Assembly (NCBI RefSeq): GCF_037076465.1
Contig: NZ_AP028908.1
Span: 3,658,001 to 3,722,000 of the forward strand
DNA from: Pectobacterium araliae
GTDB lineage: Bacteria > Pseudomonadota > Gammaproteobacteria > Enterobacterales > Enterobacteriaceae
Direction: 5' to 3'
Length of the DNA: 64,000 nucleotides
Shown here: positions 17,140 to 31,390 of the stretch, one piece after another
Position numbering within the stretch: the stretch's first letter is position 1
Layout: every line of letters begins with the position of its first letter
Made by a program: the position numbers and the translations under genes
The notes under the pieces: model-generated
Told to the model about the DNA's origin: nothing
Database searches by the model: none
What the model saw: only the letters and a program-made list of their open reading frames with translations

Positions 17140-18120
17140 ATGAATAACGTCTTTAGCCCTTCGGACTTAAAAACAATTCTACATTCCAAACGTGCCAATG
17201 TTTATTACCTCCAGCATTGTCGCATTCTCGTCAATGGTGGCCGTGTCGAATATGTCACGGAAGAGGGAAACCAGTCGCTGTACTGGAATATTCCCATCGC
17301 CAATACCAGCGTTGTGATGTTAGGAACTGGCACCTCCGTCACGCAGGCCGCTATGCGGGAATTCGCCAGAGCAGGCGTGATGGTCGGCTTTTGCGGTGGC
17401 GGCGGTACACCACTGTTTGCGGCTAATGAAGCGGAAGTCGCGGTATCCTGGTTATCACCACAGAGTGAATATCGGCCAACCGAATATTTGCAGGACTGGG
17501 TCAGCTTCTGGTTCGATGATGAGAAAAGACTCGCCGCCGCCATTACCTTCCAGCAGGTGCGCATAACACAAATTCGTCAGCATTGGCTAGGCTCTCGTCT
17601 GTCCCGCGAATCCCGTTTTGCGTTTAAGTCCGATCACCTTCAGGCACTTTTGGATCGTTATGAAAAAGGGTTAACCGACTGCCGCACCAGCAATGACGTG
17701 CTGGTACAAGAAGCGATGATGACCAAGGCCCTGTACAAACTGGCCGCCAATGCCGTGAGCTATGGTGATTTTACCCGTGCCAAACGCGGCGGTGGTACCG
17801 ATCTGGCAAATCGTTTTCTCGATCACGGCAACTATCTGGCTTATGGGCTGGCAGCGGTCTCGACATGGGTCTTGGGTTTGCCGCACGGGTTAGCGGTGTT
17901 ACACGGTAAAACTCGCCGTGGAGGGCTGGTATTCGACGTCGCTGATTTAATTAAGGACGCGCTCGTGCTGCCGCAGGCGTTTATTGCCGCGATGGAAGGA
18001 GAAGATGAGCAAGAATTTCGCCAACGCTGCCTAACCGCGTTTCAACAATCCGATGCGTTGGATGTGATGATAGGCAGCTTACAGGATGTCGCCAGCAAGC
18101 TGAGCCAGGTCGCGCGATGA
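17140..18120 (+). CDS. cas1: Type I-F Cas1 integrase
   Basis: A 326-aa integrase subunit that, with Cas2-3, inserts new spacers at the leader end. It has the type I-F N-terminus FSPSDLKTILHSKRANVYYLQHCRI and the C-terminal helical domain with FLDHGNYLAYGLA and HGLAVLHGKTRRGGLVFDVADLIKD, which holds the metal-binding His and Asp. ATG 17140 is preferred over the in-frame TTG at 17098, because it gives the usual length and N-terminus. Its stop overlaps the next start (ATGA). Confidence 0.97.
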   Translation: MNNVFSPSDLKTILHSKRANVYYLQHCRILVNGGRVEYVTEEGNQSLYWNIPIANTSVVMLGTGTSVTQAAMREFARAGVMVGFCGGGGTPLFAANEAEVAVSWLSPQSEYRPTEYLQDWVSFWFDDEKRLAAAITFQQVRITQIRQHWLGSRLSRESRFAFKSDHLQALLDRYEKGLTDCRTSNDVLVQEAMMTKALYKLAANAVSYGDFTRAKRGGGTDLANRFLDHGNYLAYGLAAVSTWVLGLPHGLAVLHGKTRRGGLVFDVADLIKDALVLPQAFIAAMEGEDEQEFRQRCLTAFQQSDALDVMIGSLQDVASKLSQVAR

Positions 18121-21100
18121 ACATTCTGCTGATTTCAGAATGCAATAAGCGTGCGCTGGTCGAAACCCGCCGGATACTGGATCAATTTGCAGAACGCAAA
18201 GGCGAACGCACTTGGCAAACCGCTATCACGCTGGAAGGGCTGAACACGCTACGCAAGCTGCTGCGCAAAACAGCGCGTCGCAATACGGCTGTCGCCTGTC
18301 ACTGGGTTCGTAGTACAAACCATACCGAACTGCTGTGGGTCGTCGGTAATTTACGGCGTTTTAATGCGCAGGGAAGCGCACCGACCAACACCACCAGCCG
18401 CGATATTCTGCGCTCGAAAGATGAAAATCCGTGGCACAGCGCGGAAACATTCAGTCTGCTAGCGGCCATTGCCGGGTTATTTCACGATGTTGGCAAAGCC
18501 AATGCGTTATTTCAGGCCGGGCTGAACGGCACAGGCCCCCGCAGCCAGCCCTATCGGCATGAATGGGTATCGCTGCGGCTGTTTCAGGCATTTGTCGGTC
18601 AGCAGGACGACAAAGCCTGGCTAACCACACTCAGCACCATTACCCCAGAAGCAGAAGTCACGCTGCTAGCGACGCTGCTTCAGGATAAGCCAACATTCAG
18701 CGATAGCCCATTTCGAACGTTGCCGCCACTGGCGCAAACCGTCGCCTGGCTGATTGTTTCTCACCATCGCCTGCCAGTATTTAACAAATCGGCAGAGCTT
18801 GCACCAAATCGTAGTGAACCACAGTTAAGTTTCGCAGAGACGTGGTTAACCGATCATCTTTCTCCGCAATGGAATGCCATCAACCATTGTAAGACCGACT
18901 GGGCACCGATCGAGCAACAGCAAAACTGGCAGTTTCCACATGGCACACCACTGCGCAGCAGCGTCTGGCGTGAAAAGGCGAAAAAATTTGCAGGTCGCGC
19001 ACTGAAGTTACCTTCATTTATGCATTTCAGCCAATTAGATCAACGGTTGACTGTGCATCTGGCACGCCTCGCGCTTATGCTGGCTGACCACCATTACTCG
19101 GCCGGTACAGCAACGGTTGGCTGGCAGGACGTGACTTATTCGGCCTGGGCCAATACCGATCGCAAGACCGGGGAATATAAACAGAGGCTGGACGAACACT
19201 GTATCGGCGTCGGGCAAAATGCCCTACTACTAGGGCGGAGTCTGCCGCACCTGCGTGATACGCTCCCAGCCATCACCCGCCACAAAGGGTTTCGGCAACG
19301 TAGCACGCACCCGCGCTTTCGCTGGCAAGATCGCGCATTCGACCTTGCTTGTTCAATTCGTGAATCCAGCAAGCAGCACGGTTTCTTCGGCGTCAACATG
19401 GCATCGACAGGTCGAGGGAAGACCTTCGCTAACGCCCGAATTATGTATGGACTATCGGACGAGTCCAACGGCTGCCGTTTCTCCGTCGCGTTAGGATTAC
19501 GCACGCTGACGCTGCAAACGGGTGATGCGCTACGGCAACGTTTGAAGCTGGACGAAGACGACTTAGCGGTGCTGATTGGTTCACAAGCCGTACAAGATCT
19601 CCACGAAATACGGAATAAAAATAAACAACGCGAGAAGAACACACCGCAGACAGGCAGTGAATCCGCCGATCCACTGTTCTCTGAGCATCAATATGTTCGT
19701 TATGACGGCTCACTCGATGATGGTCGGCTAAAAGCCTGGCTGGAACGCAGCCCAACCCTGCATCAATTACTGAGTGCGCCCGCGTTGATCACTACCATCG
19801 ATCACCTGATGCCTGCAACGGAAGGGCTGCGCGGTGGCCACCAGATTACCCCGATGCTACGACTATTAACCTCCGATCTGGTGCTCGATGAACCGGATGA
19901 TTTTGGTTTGGAGGATCTCCCTGCACTTTGCCGACTGGTCAACTGGGCGGGAATGCTGGGCTCACGCTTACTACTGTCGTCAGCCACGCTGCCACCTGCG
20001 TTAATTCGTGCGTTGTTTGATGCCTATCTTGATGGCCGTGCCGCCTGGCAACAGGCTTATGGCACACCGAATACGCCACTGAACGTGTGCTGCGGCTGGT
20101 TTGATGAATTTGACTGTCAGCATGAGCAATATGGCGACGTGAAAGACTTCATGACCAGACACGATGCGTTCGTGGAACAGCGGCTGAAAAATCTGACGAA
20201 AGATGAACTCCCGCTACGCTTCGCCACTATCGTACCGGTAAGCAGCCCCAGCAAAAATGTAGATGATGTTCATCTGGCCGTCGCGCAGGCTATCCATCCA
20301 CAGATATTGGATTTACACGCACAGCATCAGCAACAGCATGAAAATGGGAAAACCGTCTCGCTGGGGCTGGTCAGAATGGCGAATATCAACCCGCTGGTTG
20401 CCGTTGCCCGCCAACTACTTGCCATCCCCTCAGCGCCGGACACCTGTATTCATTACTGCATTTATCACAGCCAACATCCGCTGGCGATGCGTTCTCACAT
20501 TGAACAACGACTTGATGCCGCACTGATGCGCAACGACGTCAATGCCCTGTGGCAGGTGGAAGAAATTCGTCAGGCGATAGAAAACGCGCCGCAGCAGCAT
20601 CACGTCTTTGTTGTTCTGGCAACCTCAGTCGCTGAAGTTGGTCGCGATCATGACTATGACTGGGCGATTGTCGAGCCTAGTTCGATGCGTTCGCTTATCC
20701 AGCTTGCCGGACGGATATTGCGCCATCGGCAGGATGAAAAATATGTGCCTAAAACCCCCAATATCTATCTGCTTAGCCACAATATTCGAGCACTGAGAGG
20801 AGAAGATGTCGCGTACTGCAAGCCAGGTTTTGAATCGAAAGATGACCGTCTGGACACGCACGATCTCCGCCAGCTATTGCAGGAAAAAGAGTATAGCCAT
20901 CTCAGCGCCGCCCCGCGCATCGTCCAGCCCGCGTCGTTTATCAAACCGCTTTCACTGGTAACGTTAGAGCATGCCGTGTTGGGAAAAACGCTACTTGGTC
21001 TAAAAAATCAAAAACTTGATGACCTAAAATGCCCTCCCGCCGCGTTCTGGTGGCGCGCACATCCTCACTGGAATGGCGAACTTCAACGGCGAACTCCGTT

Positions 21101-21410
21101 TCGTCAGTCAGCGAAAGATGAGGCCTACTATTTGTGGATCGCCGATGACGATGAAGAGCCCATTTTCATGGTGCAGGACGATGGACCAAGCGGCTGGAAA
21201 CAAAACGATATTGCTCGCCCCGTTACGCTGAACATGGCAGAAGGCGTTTGTGCCTGGATTGAACCGGATTACCACACTCTGTACCAACGACTGGCGGAAG
21301 AAAAACAGTGGGAACTGAGTTGGGTAAGCGCCCGCTTCGGCGAAATCCGCCTACGGGACGACGAGGAAAAAGATTGGCTCTGGCACCCGCTGCTAGGGGT
21401 GTTTGGATAA
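18117..21410 (+). CDS. cas3: Cas2-Cas3 fusion nuclease-helicase (type I-F)
   Basis: A 1097-aa fusion that is the hallmark of subtype I-F. Residues 1-95 are the Cas2 ferredoxin-like domain ([20 protein letters not shown]). The HD nuclease follows with [13 protein letters not shown] near residue 121. The SF2 helicase has motif [12 protein letters not shown] near residue 427, a DEAD-like VLDEPDDF near 588, SSATLP near 620 and motif [14 protein letters not shown] near 862. It degrades target DNA recruited by Cascade and joins Cas1 in spacer acquisition. It is intact. Confidence 0.98.
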   Translation: MNILLISECNKRALVETRRILDQFAERKGERTWQTAITLEGLNTLRKLLRKTARRNTAVACHWVRSTNHTELLWVVGNLRRFNAQGSAPTNTTSRDILRSKDENPWHSAETFSLLAAIAGLFHDVGKANALFQAGLNGTGPRSQPYRHEWVSLRLFQAFVGQQDDKAWLTTLSTITPEAEVTLLATLLQDKPTFSDSPFRTLPPLAQTVAWLIVSHHRLPVFNKSAELAPNRSEPQLSFAETWLTDHLSPQWNAINHCKTDWAPIEQQQNWQFPHGTPLRSSVWREKAKKFAGRALKLPSFMHFSQLDQRLTVHLARLALMLADHHYSAGTATVGWQDVTYSAWANTDRKTGEYKQRLDEHCIGVGQNALLLGRSLPHLRDTLPAITRHKGFRQRSTHPRFRWQDRAFDLACSIRESSKQHGFFGVNMASTGRGKTFANARIMYGLSDESNGCRFSVALGLRTLTLQTGDALRQRLKLDEDDLAVLIGSQAVQDLHEIRNKNKQREKNTPQTGSESADPLFSEHQYVRYDGSLDDGRLKAWLERSPTLHQLLSAPALITTIDHLMPATEGLRGGHQITPMLRLLTSDLVLDEPDDFGLEDLPALCRLVNWAGMLGSRLLLSSATLPPALIRALFDAYLDGRAAWQQAYGTPNTPLNVCCGWFDEFDCQHEQYGDVKDFMTRHDAFVEQRLKNLTKDELPLRFATIVPVSSPSKNVDDVHLAVAQAIHPQILDLHAQHQQQHENGKTVSLGLVRMANINPLVAVARQLLAIPSAPDTCIHYCIYHSQHPLAMRSHIEQRLDAALMRNDVNALWQVEEIRQAIENAPQQHHVFVVLATSVAEVGRDHDYDWAIVEPSSMRSLIQLAGRILRHRQDEKYVPKTPNIYLLSHNIRALRGEDVAYCKPGFESKDDRLDTHDLRQLLQEKEYSHLSAAPRIVQPASFIKPLSLVTLEHAVLGKTLLGLKNQKLDDLKCPPAAFWWRAHPHWNGELQRRTPFRQSAKDEAYYLWIADDDEEPIFMVQDDGPSGWKQNDIARPVTLNMAEGVCAWIEPDYHTLYQRLAEEKQWELSWVSARFGEIRLRDDEEKDWLWHPLLGVFG

Positions 21411-21436
21411 TGACAGGAACAACAATAGGGGGAGGA

Positions 21437-24727
<3,291 letters not shown>

Positions 24728-24736
24728 GGTGGCGGT

Positions 24737-25291
24737 ATGGATCACTACATTGATATTCGCGTCCAGCCCGATCCCGAGTTCACTGCATCACAGCTCTTGA
24801 ACGCGCTATTTGCCAAACTTCACCGGGCGCTCGGGCAAGTAGCAGATGGCCAGATTGGGATCAGCTTTCCCGACGTGGGTAAAACGCTAGGAGAATGCCT
24901 GCGGCTGCACGGCACAACAGAGGCACTCTCTACGCTGGAACAAACGGCCTGGTTGAAAGGATTGCGGGATTACACGCAGGTTTCTGCGTGTACAGCCGTA
25001 CCTGACGGCGTGAAATTTCGTACCGTGCGTCGCGTTCAGCTCAAGAGCAGCGCAGAACGGCTACGCCGACGCTCGGTCAGCAAAGGCTGGTTAACGGAAG
25101 CGGAAGCCGCAGCCCGGATTCCCGACGCGGTGGAAAAACGTAGCGCACTGCCGTTTGTGCAAATCAAAAGCTTGTCCAACGGGCAGATGTTTTTCGTGTT
25201 TGTGGAACATGGCCCGCTACAGGACACTCCCGTTGCAGGACGCTTCTCCTCCTACGGGTTAAGCGCACAAGCCACCGTTCCCTGGTTCTGA
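24737..25291 (+). CDS. csy4: Csy4 (Cas6f), crRNA-processing endoribonuclease
   Basis: A 184-aa RNase that cuts each repeat at the 3' base of its CTGCC/GGCAG stem and stays bound to the crRNA 3' end. The catalytic histidine is H29 (AKLHRAL), the same position as in the Pseudomonas enzyme. The basic helix [12 protein letters not shown] (RNA major groove) and the C-terminal [12 protein letters not shown] are conserved. The stop codon TGA overlaps the first base of the CRISPR3 leader module. Confidence 0.97.
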   Translation: MDHYIDIRVQPDPEFTASQLLNALFAKLHRALGQVADGQIGISFPDVGKTLGECLRLHGTTEALSTLEQTAWLKGLRDYTQVSACTAVPDGVKFRTVRRVQLKSSAERLRRRSVSKGWLTEAEAAARIPDAVEKRSALPFVQIKSLSNGQMFFVFVEHGPLQDTPVAGRFSSYGLSAQATVPWF

Positions 25292-25421
25292 CCCTTTTTT
25301 AGCGGCCAACTGCAAGCTATTGATTTTTAATTGCCGTTGGTCGCCCTAATAAAAAAGGGTTTTTCGCCCAAAAAGTCATATTCTCTTTAACAATCTGGTG
25401 GTTAGTGTAAAAATTTAACAG
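25291..25421 (+). promoter_or_regulatory. CRISPR3 leader with IHF site
   Basis: The same module as upstream of CRISPR1: arms ACCCTTTTTT (25291-25300) and AAAAAAGGGT (25351-25360), 70 bp end to end. An IHF consensus match lies on the minus strand at 25313-25325 (AATCAATAGCTTG). Sixty-one bases follow to the first repeat. It starts within the csy4 stop codon. The hairpin could also help end cas transcription, though its loop is long. Confidence 0.8.
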
Positions 25422-25689
25422 GTTCACTGCCGCATAGGCAGCTTAGAAAAAAATACTGGAAAGGGCTGATCAGTGTGATTCGTTCACTGCCGCATAGGCA
25501 GCTTAGAAACTCGCTCTGCAACTGAAGACGCAGGCTGGGAAGTTCACTGCCGCATAGGCAGCTTAGAAAAGCAATTTTGAGGAATGCGCAAAGATGGATG
25601 AGTTCACTGCCGCATAGGCAGCTTAGAAAGGCGCACGCCTGAATGAAGCGCTGGCGCTGACGTTCACTGCCGTACAGGCAGTTCGGTAC
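25422..25689 (+). CRISPR. CRISPR3 array, type I-F, 5 repeats / 4 spacers
   Basis: Five repeats at 60-bp spacing with four 32-bp spacers. The repeat loop is GCATA, different from the other two arrays. The last copy (25662-25689) has loop GTACA and a degraded end (GGCAGTTCGGTA). The array lies only 39 bases from the yjbQ stop on the opposite strand. The short length suggests low acquisition or spacer loss. Confidence 0.98.
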
Positions 25690-25728
25690 TTATCAGGATG
25701 CGTCGCTGACGCGACGCACATCGTGGAG

Positions 25729-26148
25729 CTATTCCCCGTTGAGCGTAACGACCAGCGAGCGGCTGCCGCCGTGGTTGCGGTGTTCGCACAGGTAGATGCC
25801 CTGCCAGGTGCCGATGTTCAGGCGTCCGTTAGTGATGGGGATCGTCAGGCTGTTGCCGAGCAAGCTGCCTTTCAGGTGCGCGGGCATGTCGTCGCTACCT
25901 TCATACGTATGGCGGTAGTACGGTTCATCCTCCGGCACTAAGCGATTAAAGAAGCTCTCGAAATCCTGCCGCACCGTAGGGTCGGCATTCTCGTTAATCG
26001 TTAGCGCCGCCGAGGTGTGCTTGATGAACACCTGCATCAGCCCGACGTTTATCTGGCGCAGCGCAGTGACCTGCGCCAGTATCTCGTCAGTCACCAGATG
26101 GAAGCCCCTGCTTTTCGGCTTCAGGCGGATTTCATATTGCGTCCACAT
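25729..26148 (-). CDS. yjbQ: YjbQ family protein (UPF0047)
   Basis: A 139-aa single-domain protein of the YjbQ/UPF0047 family with the conserved motifs VFIKHTSAALTINENADP, DMPAHLKGSLLGNSLTIPI and GTWQGIYLCEHRNHGG. Members have weak thiamine-phosphate-synthase-like activity in E. coli complementation, but the true role is unclear. It lies 15 bases downstream of uvrA in the same direction, and the enterobacterial order yjbQ near uvrA is kept. Confidence 0.93.
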   Translation of the reverse strand: MWTQYEIRLKPKSRGFHLVTDEILAQVTALRQINVGLMQVFIKHTSAALTINENADPTVRQDFESFFNRLVPEDEPYYRHTYEGSDDMPAHLKGSLLGNSLTIPITNGRLNIGTWQGIYLCEHRNHGGSRSLVVTLNGE

Positions 26149-26163
26149 CGGCGTCCCCTGCTA

Positions 26164-28998
26164 TCAGGCTTCACGCGCCAGAATAGGTCGCAGGAAGCGC
26201 GCAGTGTGGGACTGTTCGCACTCTGCCACCGTTTCCGGCGTGCCGGAAACCAGAATTTCCCCGCCGCCGCTGCCGCCTTCCGGCCCTAAGTCGACAATCC
26301 AGTCTGCCGTTTTAATCACGTCCAGATTGTGCTCAATCACCACGATGGTATTGCCCTGATCGCGCAACTGATGCAGAACGGTCAGAAGCTGTTCAATATC
26401 GGCAAAGTGCAGGCCGGTCGTGGGTTCGTCGAGAATATACAGCGTCTGTCCGGTTCCACGTTTTGACAGTTCACGTGCCAATTTCACACGCTGTGCTTCC
26501 CCACCGGACAACGTGGTTGCCGATTGCCCAAGGCGAATGTAAGACAGGCCGACGTCGATCAGCGTTTGCAGTTTCCGCGCCAGCGCCGGAATGGCATCAA
26601 AGAATTCACGCGCTTCTTCGATGGTCATATCCAGCACTTCGTGAATACCTTTGCCTTTGTATTTAATTTCCAGCGTTTCGCGGTTATAGCGTTTGCCTTT
26701 GCACTGGTCACACGGCACATAGACATCCGGCAGGAAGTGCATTTCGACCTTGATCACGCCGTCGCCCTGACAGGCTTCACAGCGCCCGCCGCGCACGTTA
26801 AAACTGAAACGGCCAGGATTGTAGCCACGGGTACGGGCTTCCGGCACGCCAGCAAACAGTTCACGAATCGGCGTGAAAATACCGGTATAAGTTGCGGGGT
26901 TAGAGCGCGGCGTACGACCGATTGGACTTTGATCGATATCGATCACCTTGTCGAAATGCTCCAGTCCCTGAATTTCACGATAGGCGGCAGGCTCCGCCAG
27001 CGTTGCACCGTTCAACTGGCGCTGCGCCAGAGGGAACAAGGTATCGTTGATAAGGGTAGATTTGCCCGATCCCGATACTCCAGTGATGCAGGTAAACAGC
27101 CCAACTGGCAGCGTGAGCGTGACGTCTTTTAGGTTATTGCCCTTCGCGCCAATCAGCTTCAGCACTTTGGTCGGATCCGCAGGCACGCGCTGTTTCGGGA
27201 TTTCAATCTTGCGTTTACCGCTGAGGAACTGCCCCGTCAGCGAATCCGGCACCGCCATGATCTCTTCCATCGTGCCTTCTGCGACAATCTGGCCGCCGTG
27301 CACGCCCGCACCGGGGCCGATATCAATCACATGGTCAGCGGCGCGAATCGCGTCTTCATCATGCTCTACCACAATAACGGTATTACCTAGATTGCGCAGG
27401 TGAACCAGCGTCTCCAGCAGGCGCTCGTTGTCTCGCTGGTGCAGGCCAATGGACGGCTCATCCAGTACGTACATTACGCCAACCAGCCCAGCGCCGATCT
27501 GGCTTGCCAGACGAATACGCTGCGCCTCACCGCCTGACAGCGTTTCTGCCGAGCGGGAGAGCGACAAATAGTTCAGACCGACATTCACCAGAAACTTCAG
27601 CCGATCGCCAATCTCTTTCAGCACTTTCTCGGCGATTTGAGCACGTTGCCCACTCAGTTTCATATTCTGGAAAAACGTCATCGCATGGCCGATGCTCATA
27701 TCGGAAATCTGCGGCAGTGTCGTCTGCTCGACAAACACGTTACGCGCTTCTTCACGCAGACGCGTTCCGCCACAGCTGGCGCAGGAACGGTTGCTGATGA
27801 ATTTCGCCAGCTCTTCGCGCACCGCCGTGGATTCCGTCTCTTTATAGCGGCGCTCCATGTTGTGCAGCACGCCTTCGAACGGATGGCGACGTATCGAGGT
27901 ATCGCCGCGATCGTTGATATATTTGAATTCGACGTTCTCTTTACCGGAGCCGTACAGAATCACTTTCTGAACCGCGGCGCTCAGGCTTTCAAACGGGGCA
28001 TCGACGTCAAATTTGTAGTGCTCCGCCAGTGAGCGCAGCATTTGAAAATAGTAGAAGTTGCGGCGATCCCAGCCGCGAATTGCGCCGCCTGCCAGCGACA
28101 GCTCGGCATTTTGCACCACGCGGGACGGATCGAAGAACTGCTGTACACCCAGACCATCACAGCTTGGGCACGCGCCCGCCGGGTTATTGAACGAGAACAT
28201 ACGCGGTTCCAGCTCGTGCATGCTGTAGCCACACACCGGACAGGCAAAGTTCGCCGAGAACAACAGTTCAGGCTGCGTCGGGTCGTCCATATCCGCGACC
28301 ACCACGCTACCACCAGACAGATCCAGCGCGGTTTCGAATGACTCCGCCAGCCGCTGCGCCAAATCGTCGCGCACTTTAAACCGGTCAACGACGACTTCAA
28401 TGGTGTGCTTTTTCTGTAATTCCAGCTTCGGCGGATCGGACAGATCGCACACTTCACCGTCGATACGGGCGCGGATATAGCCCTGTGACGCCAGGTTTTC
28501 CAGCGTCTTGCTGTGTTCGCCTTTGCGATCTTTCACAATCGGTGCCAGCAGCATCAGGCGTTTGCCTTCCGGCTGTGCCAGCACGTTGTCCACCATCTGG
28601 CTGACCGTTTGCGCATCCAGCGGCACATCGTGCTCCGGGCAACGCGGCTCACCCACGCGAGCAAATAGCAGGCGCAGGTAATCATGAATTTCGGTAATCG
28701 TCCCGACCGTAGAACGCGGGTTGTGCGAGGTGGATTTCTGTTCGATAGAGATGGCGGGCGACAGCCCTTCGATATGATCGACGTCCGGTTTTTCCATCAG
28801 CGACAGGAACTGACGGGCGTAGGCGGAGAGGGATTCCACATAGCGCCGCTGCCCTTCGGCATACAGCGTGTCAAACGCCAGCGATGACTTACCCGAACCA
28901 GACAGACCGGTGATTACGATCAGCTTGTCACGAGGGATTATCAGGTTGATATTCTTGAGATTATGGGTACGAGCACCACGAACTTCGATCTTATCCAT
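26164..28998 (-). CDS. uvrA: Excinuclease ABC subunit A
   Basis: A 944-aa damage-recognition ATPase of nucleotide excision repair, which loads UvrB. It has two ABC modules: Walker [21 protein letters not shown] near residue 31 and [16 protein letters not shown] near residue 640, with signatures [10 protein letters not shown] and [13 protein letters not shown]. The zinc modules CPVCGY...CPSCDGLG and CEACQGDG...CDQCKGKR are intact. The promoter region faces ssb and contains a LexA box, so SOS induction is expected. Confidence 0.99.
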   Translation of the reverse strand: MDKIEVRGARTHNLKNINLIIPRDKLIVITGLSGSGKSSLAFDTLYAEGQRRYVESLSAYARQFLSLMEKPDVDHIEGLSPAISIEQKSTSHNPRSTVGTITEIHDYLRLLFARVGEPRCPEHDVPLDAQTVSQMVDNVLAQPEGKRLMLLAPIVKDRKGEHSKTLENLASQGYIRARIDGEVCDLSDPPKLELQKKHTIEVVVDRFKVRDDLAQRLAESFETALDLSGGSVVVADMDDPTQPELLFSANFACPVCGYSMHELEPRMFSFNNPAGACPSCDGLGVQQFFDPSRVVQNAELSLAGGAIRGWDRRNFYYFQMLRSLAEHYKFDVDAPFESLSAAVQKVILYGSGKENVEFKYINDRGDTSIRRHPFEGVLHNMERRYKETESTAVREELAKFISNRSCASCGGTRLREEARNVFVEQTTLPQISDMSIGHAMTFFQNMKLSGQRAQIAEKVLKEIGDRLKFLVNVGLNYLSLSRSAETLSGGEAQRIRLASQIGAGLVGVMYVLDEPSIGLHQRDNERLLETLVHLRNLGNTVIVVEHDEDAIRAADHVIDIGPGAGVHGGQIVAEGTMEEIMAVPDSLTGQFLSGKRKIEIPKQRVPADPTKVLKLIGAKGNNLKDVTLTLPVGLFTCITGVSGSGKSTLINDTLFPLAQRQLNGATLAEPAAYREIQGLEHFDKVIDIDQSPIGRTPRSNPATYTGIFTPIRELFAGVPEARTRGYNPGRFSFNVRGGRCEACQGDGVIKVEMHFLPDVYVPCDQCKGKRYNRETLEIKYKGKGIHEVLDMTIEEAREFFDAIPALARKLQTLIDVGLSYIRLGQSATTLSGGEAQRVKLARELSKRGTGQTLYILDEPTTGLHFADIEQLLTVLHQLRDQGNTIVVIEHNLDVIKTADWIVDLGPEGGSGGGEILVSGTPETVAECEQSHTARFLRPILAREA

Positions 28999-29087
28999 TC
29001 ACACACTTCCCGGAATAAAAACGGTTTGTCATCGCCTCTCGAACAGAGAGAACCGGTACGAAACGAGCAATTATGGCACAAAAAAAG

Positions 29088-29103
29088 CTGAATGAATATC
29101 CAG
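29088..29103. promoter_or_regulatory. LexA (SOS) box between uvrA and ssb
   Basis: CTGAATGAATATCCAG fits CTG-N10-CAG. Read toward uvrA it is nearly the E. coli uvrA box (a G replaces T in the CTGT half). It lies 90 bases from the uvrA ATG and 145 from the ssb ATG, so it can control both divergent genes. Confidence 0.8.
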
Positions 29104-29247
29104 TATTAAACCCGTTTACTTTGCAAACGCTGCAAATATTACTTTCATTTCTGAAGCCATTTCGCAGGTATGACAGAGAGTTTTCCCATGTTAAGATTGA
29201 TCGTTTAGACTTAAAATAAATCTATCGATTCATCAGGAGATACGAGC

Positions 29248-29793
29248 ATGGCCAGCAGAGGCGTTAATAAAGTGATTCTTGTCGGGAATCTGGGTCAAGA
29301 CCCGGAAGTCCGCTATATGCCGAATGGTGGTGCAGTTGCCAACATCACGCTGGCTACGTCGGAAAGCTGGCGTGACAAGCAAACCGGTGAGCAGAAAGAG
29401 AAGACCGAATGGCACCGTGTGGTGCTGTTCGGCAAGCTGGCAGAAGTGGCGGGCGAATACCTGCGCAAAGGCTCTCAGGTTTACATCGAAGGCGCACTGC
29501 AAACCCGTAAATGGGCCGATCAGGCTGGTGTAGAGCGTTACACCACCGAAGTGGTTGTTAACGTTGGCGGCACCATGCAGATGCTAGGTGGACGCCAGGG
29601 CGGCGGCGCACCAGCAGGCGGTGGCAATGCAGGTGGCGGACAGCAACAAGGCGGTTGGGGACAACCTCAGCAGCCGCAGGGTGGCAACCAGTTCAGCGGC
29701 GGCGCGCAATCTCAACAGCGCCCTGCACAGAACAGCGCTCCAGCGCAAAGCAACGAACCACCAATGGATTTCGACGACGATATTCCGTTTTAG
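29248..29793 (+). CDS. ssb: Single-stranded DNA-binding protein
   Basis: A 181-aa SSB. The OB-fold occupies residues 1-112 ([35 protein letters not shown]). A Gly/Gln-rich flexible linker follows to about residue 170. The C-terminal DFDDDIPF tip is the docking peptide for replication and repair partners. CAGGAG precedes the ATG. It is divergent from uvrA as in E. coli. Confidence 0.98.
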   Translation: MASRGVNKVILVGNLGQDPEVRYMPNGGAVANITLATSESWRDKQTGEQKEKTEWHRVVLFGKLAEVAGEYLRKGSQVYIEGALQTRKWADQAGVERYTTEVVVNVGGTMQMLGGRQGGGAPAGGGNAGGGQQQGGWGQPQQPQGGNQFSGGAQSQQRPAQNSAPAQSNEPPMDFDDDIPF

Positions 29794-29832
29794 GATTTAC
29801 CTGAGAGTTATTTGTAAAGAATACATACACAG

Positions 29833-29862
29833 ACCCCTGTTAATTCAGGGGTTTTGTTATTT
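29833..29862 (+). terminator. ssb terminator
   Basis: ACCCCTG (29833-29839), TTAATT, CAGGGGT (29846-29852), then TTTGTTATTT: a compact intrinsic terminator 40 bases after the ssb stop. Confidence 0.9.
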
Positions 29863-29947
29863 CTAATGTCTTAAAAAAAGTGTCAATTGACAATCTTTAG
29901 CGTATCGCGCACCTTGCAATTGTATAAAGTTTATTGATTGTGGGCGC

Positions 29948-30091
29948 ATGGAGAAGCTCTACGGAGTTACAAAATTTGTCATGGGTAGTGGCGAGCGCTA
30001 CTGCATGGTAGTTGACCGTCCTTCTGGCCTCCCCGTGTATTACCCCACTCTTTTTTTAACACCCCAAATCCGCAATAGAAGATCGAGCCTC
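29948..30091 (+). pseudogene. N-terminal remnant of a tyrosine-type integrase
   Basis: The translation MEKLYGVTKFVMGSGERY, CMVVDRPSGLPVYYP and TLFLTPQIRN resembles the conserved N-terminus of large site-specific integrases of enterobacterial genomic islands. The similarity stops after about 45 residues, no catalytic domain follows, and the frame then runs out of phase through a transposase fragment. It marks a past integration or deletion at the 3' side of ssb. Assignment is from pattern memory. Confidence 0.55.
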
Positions 30092-30101
30092 GACTATCCA
30101 C

Positions 30102-30321
30102 ATGGTCAACGCCTTTGCCAGCGCAAACGGAGTAGTTCTTGGTCAGGTAAAGACCCATGACAAGTACAATTAAATCAACATGATAACAAAATTACTGGCG
30201 CTACTGGATATCCGTGGGTGCCTAGTGTCTATCAGTGCAATCGACTGTCAGACCGCCATCGCGGCACAGATTGTCGAGCTGGGCGGTGACGCGTGTTGGC
30301 AGTTACCGCGTCACGGCGCTT
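30102..30321 (+). mobile_element. Decayed ISAs1-family transposase fragment
   Basis: From ATG 30102 one frame reads MVNAFASANGVVLGQVKTHDK, a TAA stop, then LLALLDIRGCLVSI and CQTAIAAQIVELGGD. These are recognisable pieces of the ISAs1/H-repeat transposase catalytic region. The in-frame stop at 30171-30173, and the missing N-terminus, C-terminus and terminal repeats show it is dead. It abuts the integrase remnant. Confidence 0.7.
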
Positions 30322-30352
30322 GAGCGGCTGTTGTCGCTGAAATAACGCCCCT

Positions 30353-31390
30353 CTACCCTACCCGCCGCACCGATTCCCTAACCACCACCTGCCCAGCCAG
30401 TTCAGTACGCTGGGCAATGCCGAGCGCCTGCGCGGGCGTCATTTGCTGTGCCAGCAGTTGTAGCGCGGCGCGGGCGATGGTCTCAAACGGCAGATGCACC
30501 GTGGTGAGTGAAACCGGCAGCATGTCGAACGGCAGAATGTCGTCCATGCCCATGACGGAAATGTCCTCCGGCACGCGTAGCCCGTGCTGATACAGCGCGT
30601 CGATCACGCCGATAGCCTGATTGTCCGCCGCACAGAAAATCGCGGTAACGCCCAATCTGTCGGGGTTAGCCGTCAGCCAGCGCAGCAGCGCATCGCGTGC
30701 CGTGCGCGGGTGGAAATCCGGCAGCGACAGAATCAGATCCTCATCCACCGCAATGCCCGCCTGCGCGAGCGCATCCCGATAGCCACGCTCGCGCTGTTTG
30801 ATCGTCATACGCGACGTCCAGGTCAAGTGCAGAATCCGCGTGTGCCCTTGTTCAATCAGATAACGCACTGCCGCGGCGGCGGCATAGTGGTTCGCAGGCG
30901 TGACGCTACTCAGACGCATGGAGGGATCTTCCCCGTTGATCAGCACCGCCGGAATACCGCTTTCCGCTACGGCGTTCAGCAGCGTCGGGTGATCGTCATT
31001 CACGATCAGAATGCCGCTCTCTTTTCCGCCCTGAAGCTCACGCAACAGCTGCTGTTCGTTAATGGTGTCGTGCTCCCCCAGAAACGGACGTAGCTGGATG
31101 TTACGTTGCAAACACAGCGTTTTCAGGGCGTTAATCAGCGTCAGCGACACCAGATTGTACTCACTTTCCAGCATCAGGTTGCGCGGCGTCGCCAGCAGGA
31201 TGTGGCGCAGCGGTTCCGTCTGCACGACGGTCGCTTTGCCCACTTTATGCAGCGGATAGCCTTGCTCGGTGGCAATCGCCATGATGTGCTGCCTGACTTT
31301 GGCGCTGATCGGTGCCGTCCCGTTCAGCGCGCGGGAAACCGTGCTGATGGAAACCCCCGCGCGGTCGGCAATATCCTTGAGTGTCGCCAT
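30353..31390 (-). CDS. LacI-family transcriptional regulator
   Basis: A 345-aa repressor-type protein. The N-terminal HTH with hinge is ATLKDIADRAGVSISTVSRALNG (residues 2-24). The rest is a periplasmic-binding-like sensor domain. ATG 31390 is correct; an in-frame start at 31600 would be inside the upstream permease gene and lacks sense. The start overlaps the permease stop (TAATG), so it is last in the saccharide operon. It probably senses the imported sugar and binds the palindromes in 38138-38580; both are inferences. Confidence 0.92.
   Translation of the reverse strand: MATLKDIADRAGVSISTVSRALNGTAPISAKVRQHIMAIATEQGYPLHKVGKATVVQTEPLRHILLATPRNLMLESEYNLVSLTLINALKTLCLQRNIQLRPFLGEHDTINEQQLLRELQGGKESGILIVNDDHPTLLNAVAESGIPAVLINGEDPSMRLSSVTPANHYAAAAAVRYLIEQGHTRILHLTWTSRMTIKQRERGYRDALAQAGIAVDEDLILSLPDFHPRTARDALLRWLTANPDRLGVTAIFCAADNQAIGVIDALYQHGLRVPEDISVMGMDDILPFDMLPVSLTTVHLPFETIARAALQLLAQQMTPAQALGIAQRTELAGQVVVRESVRRVG

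Noticed and set aside
25291..25360. CRISPR3 leader inverted repeat as the cas operon terminator.
   Set aside because: The loop is about 50 bases and the same module occurs before CRISPR1, where there is no plus-strand gene to end, so a leader role is better supported.
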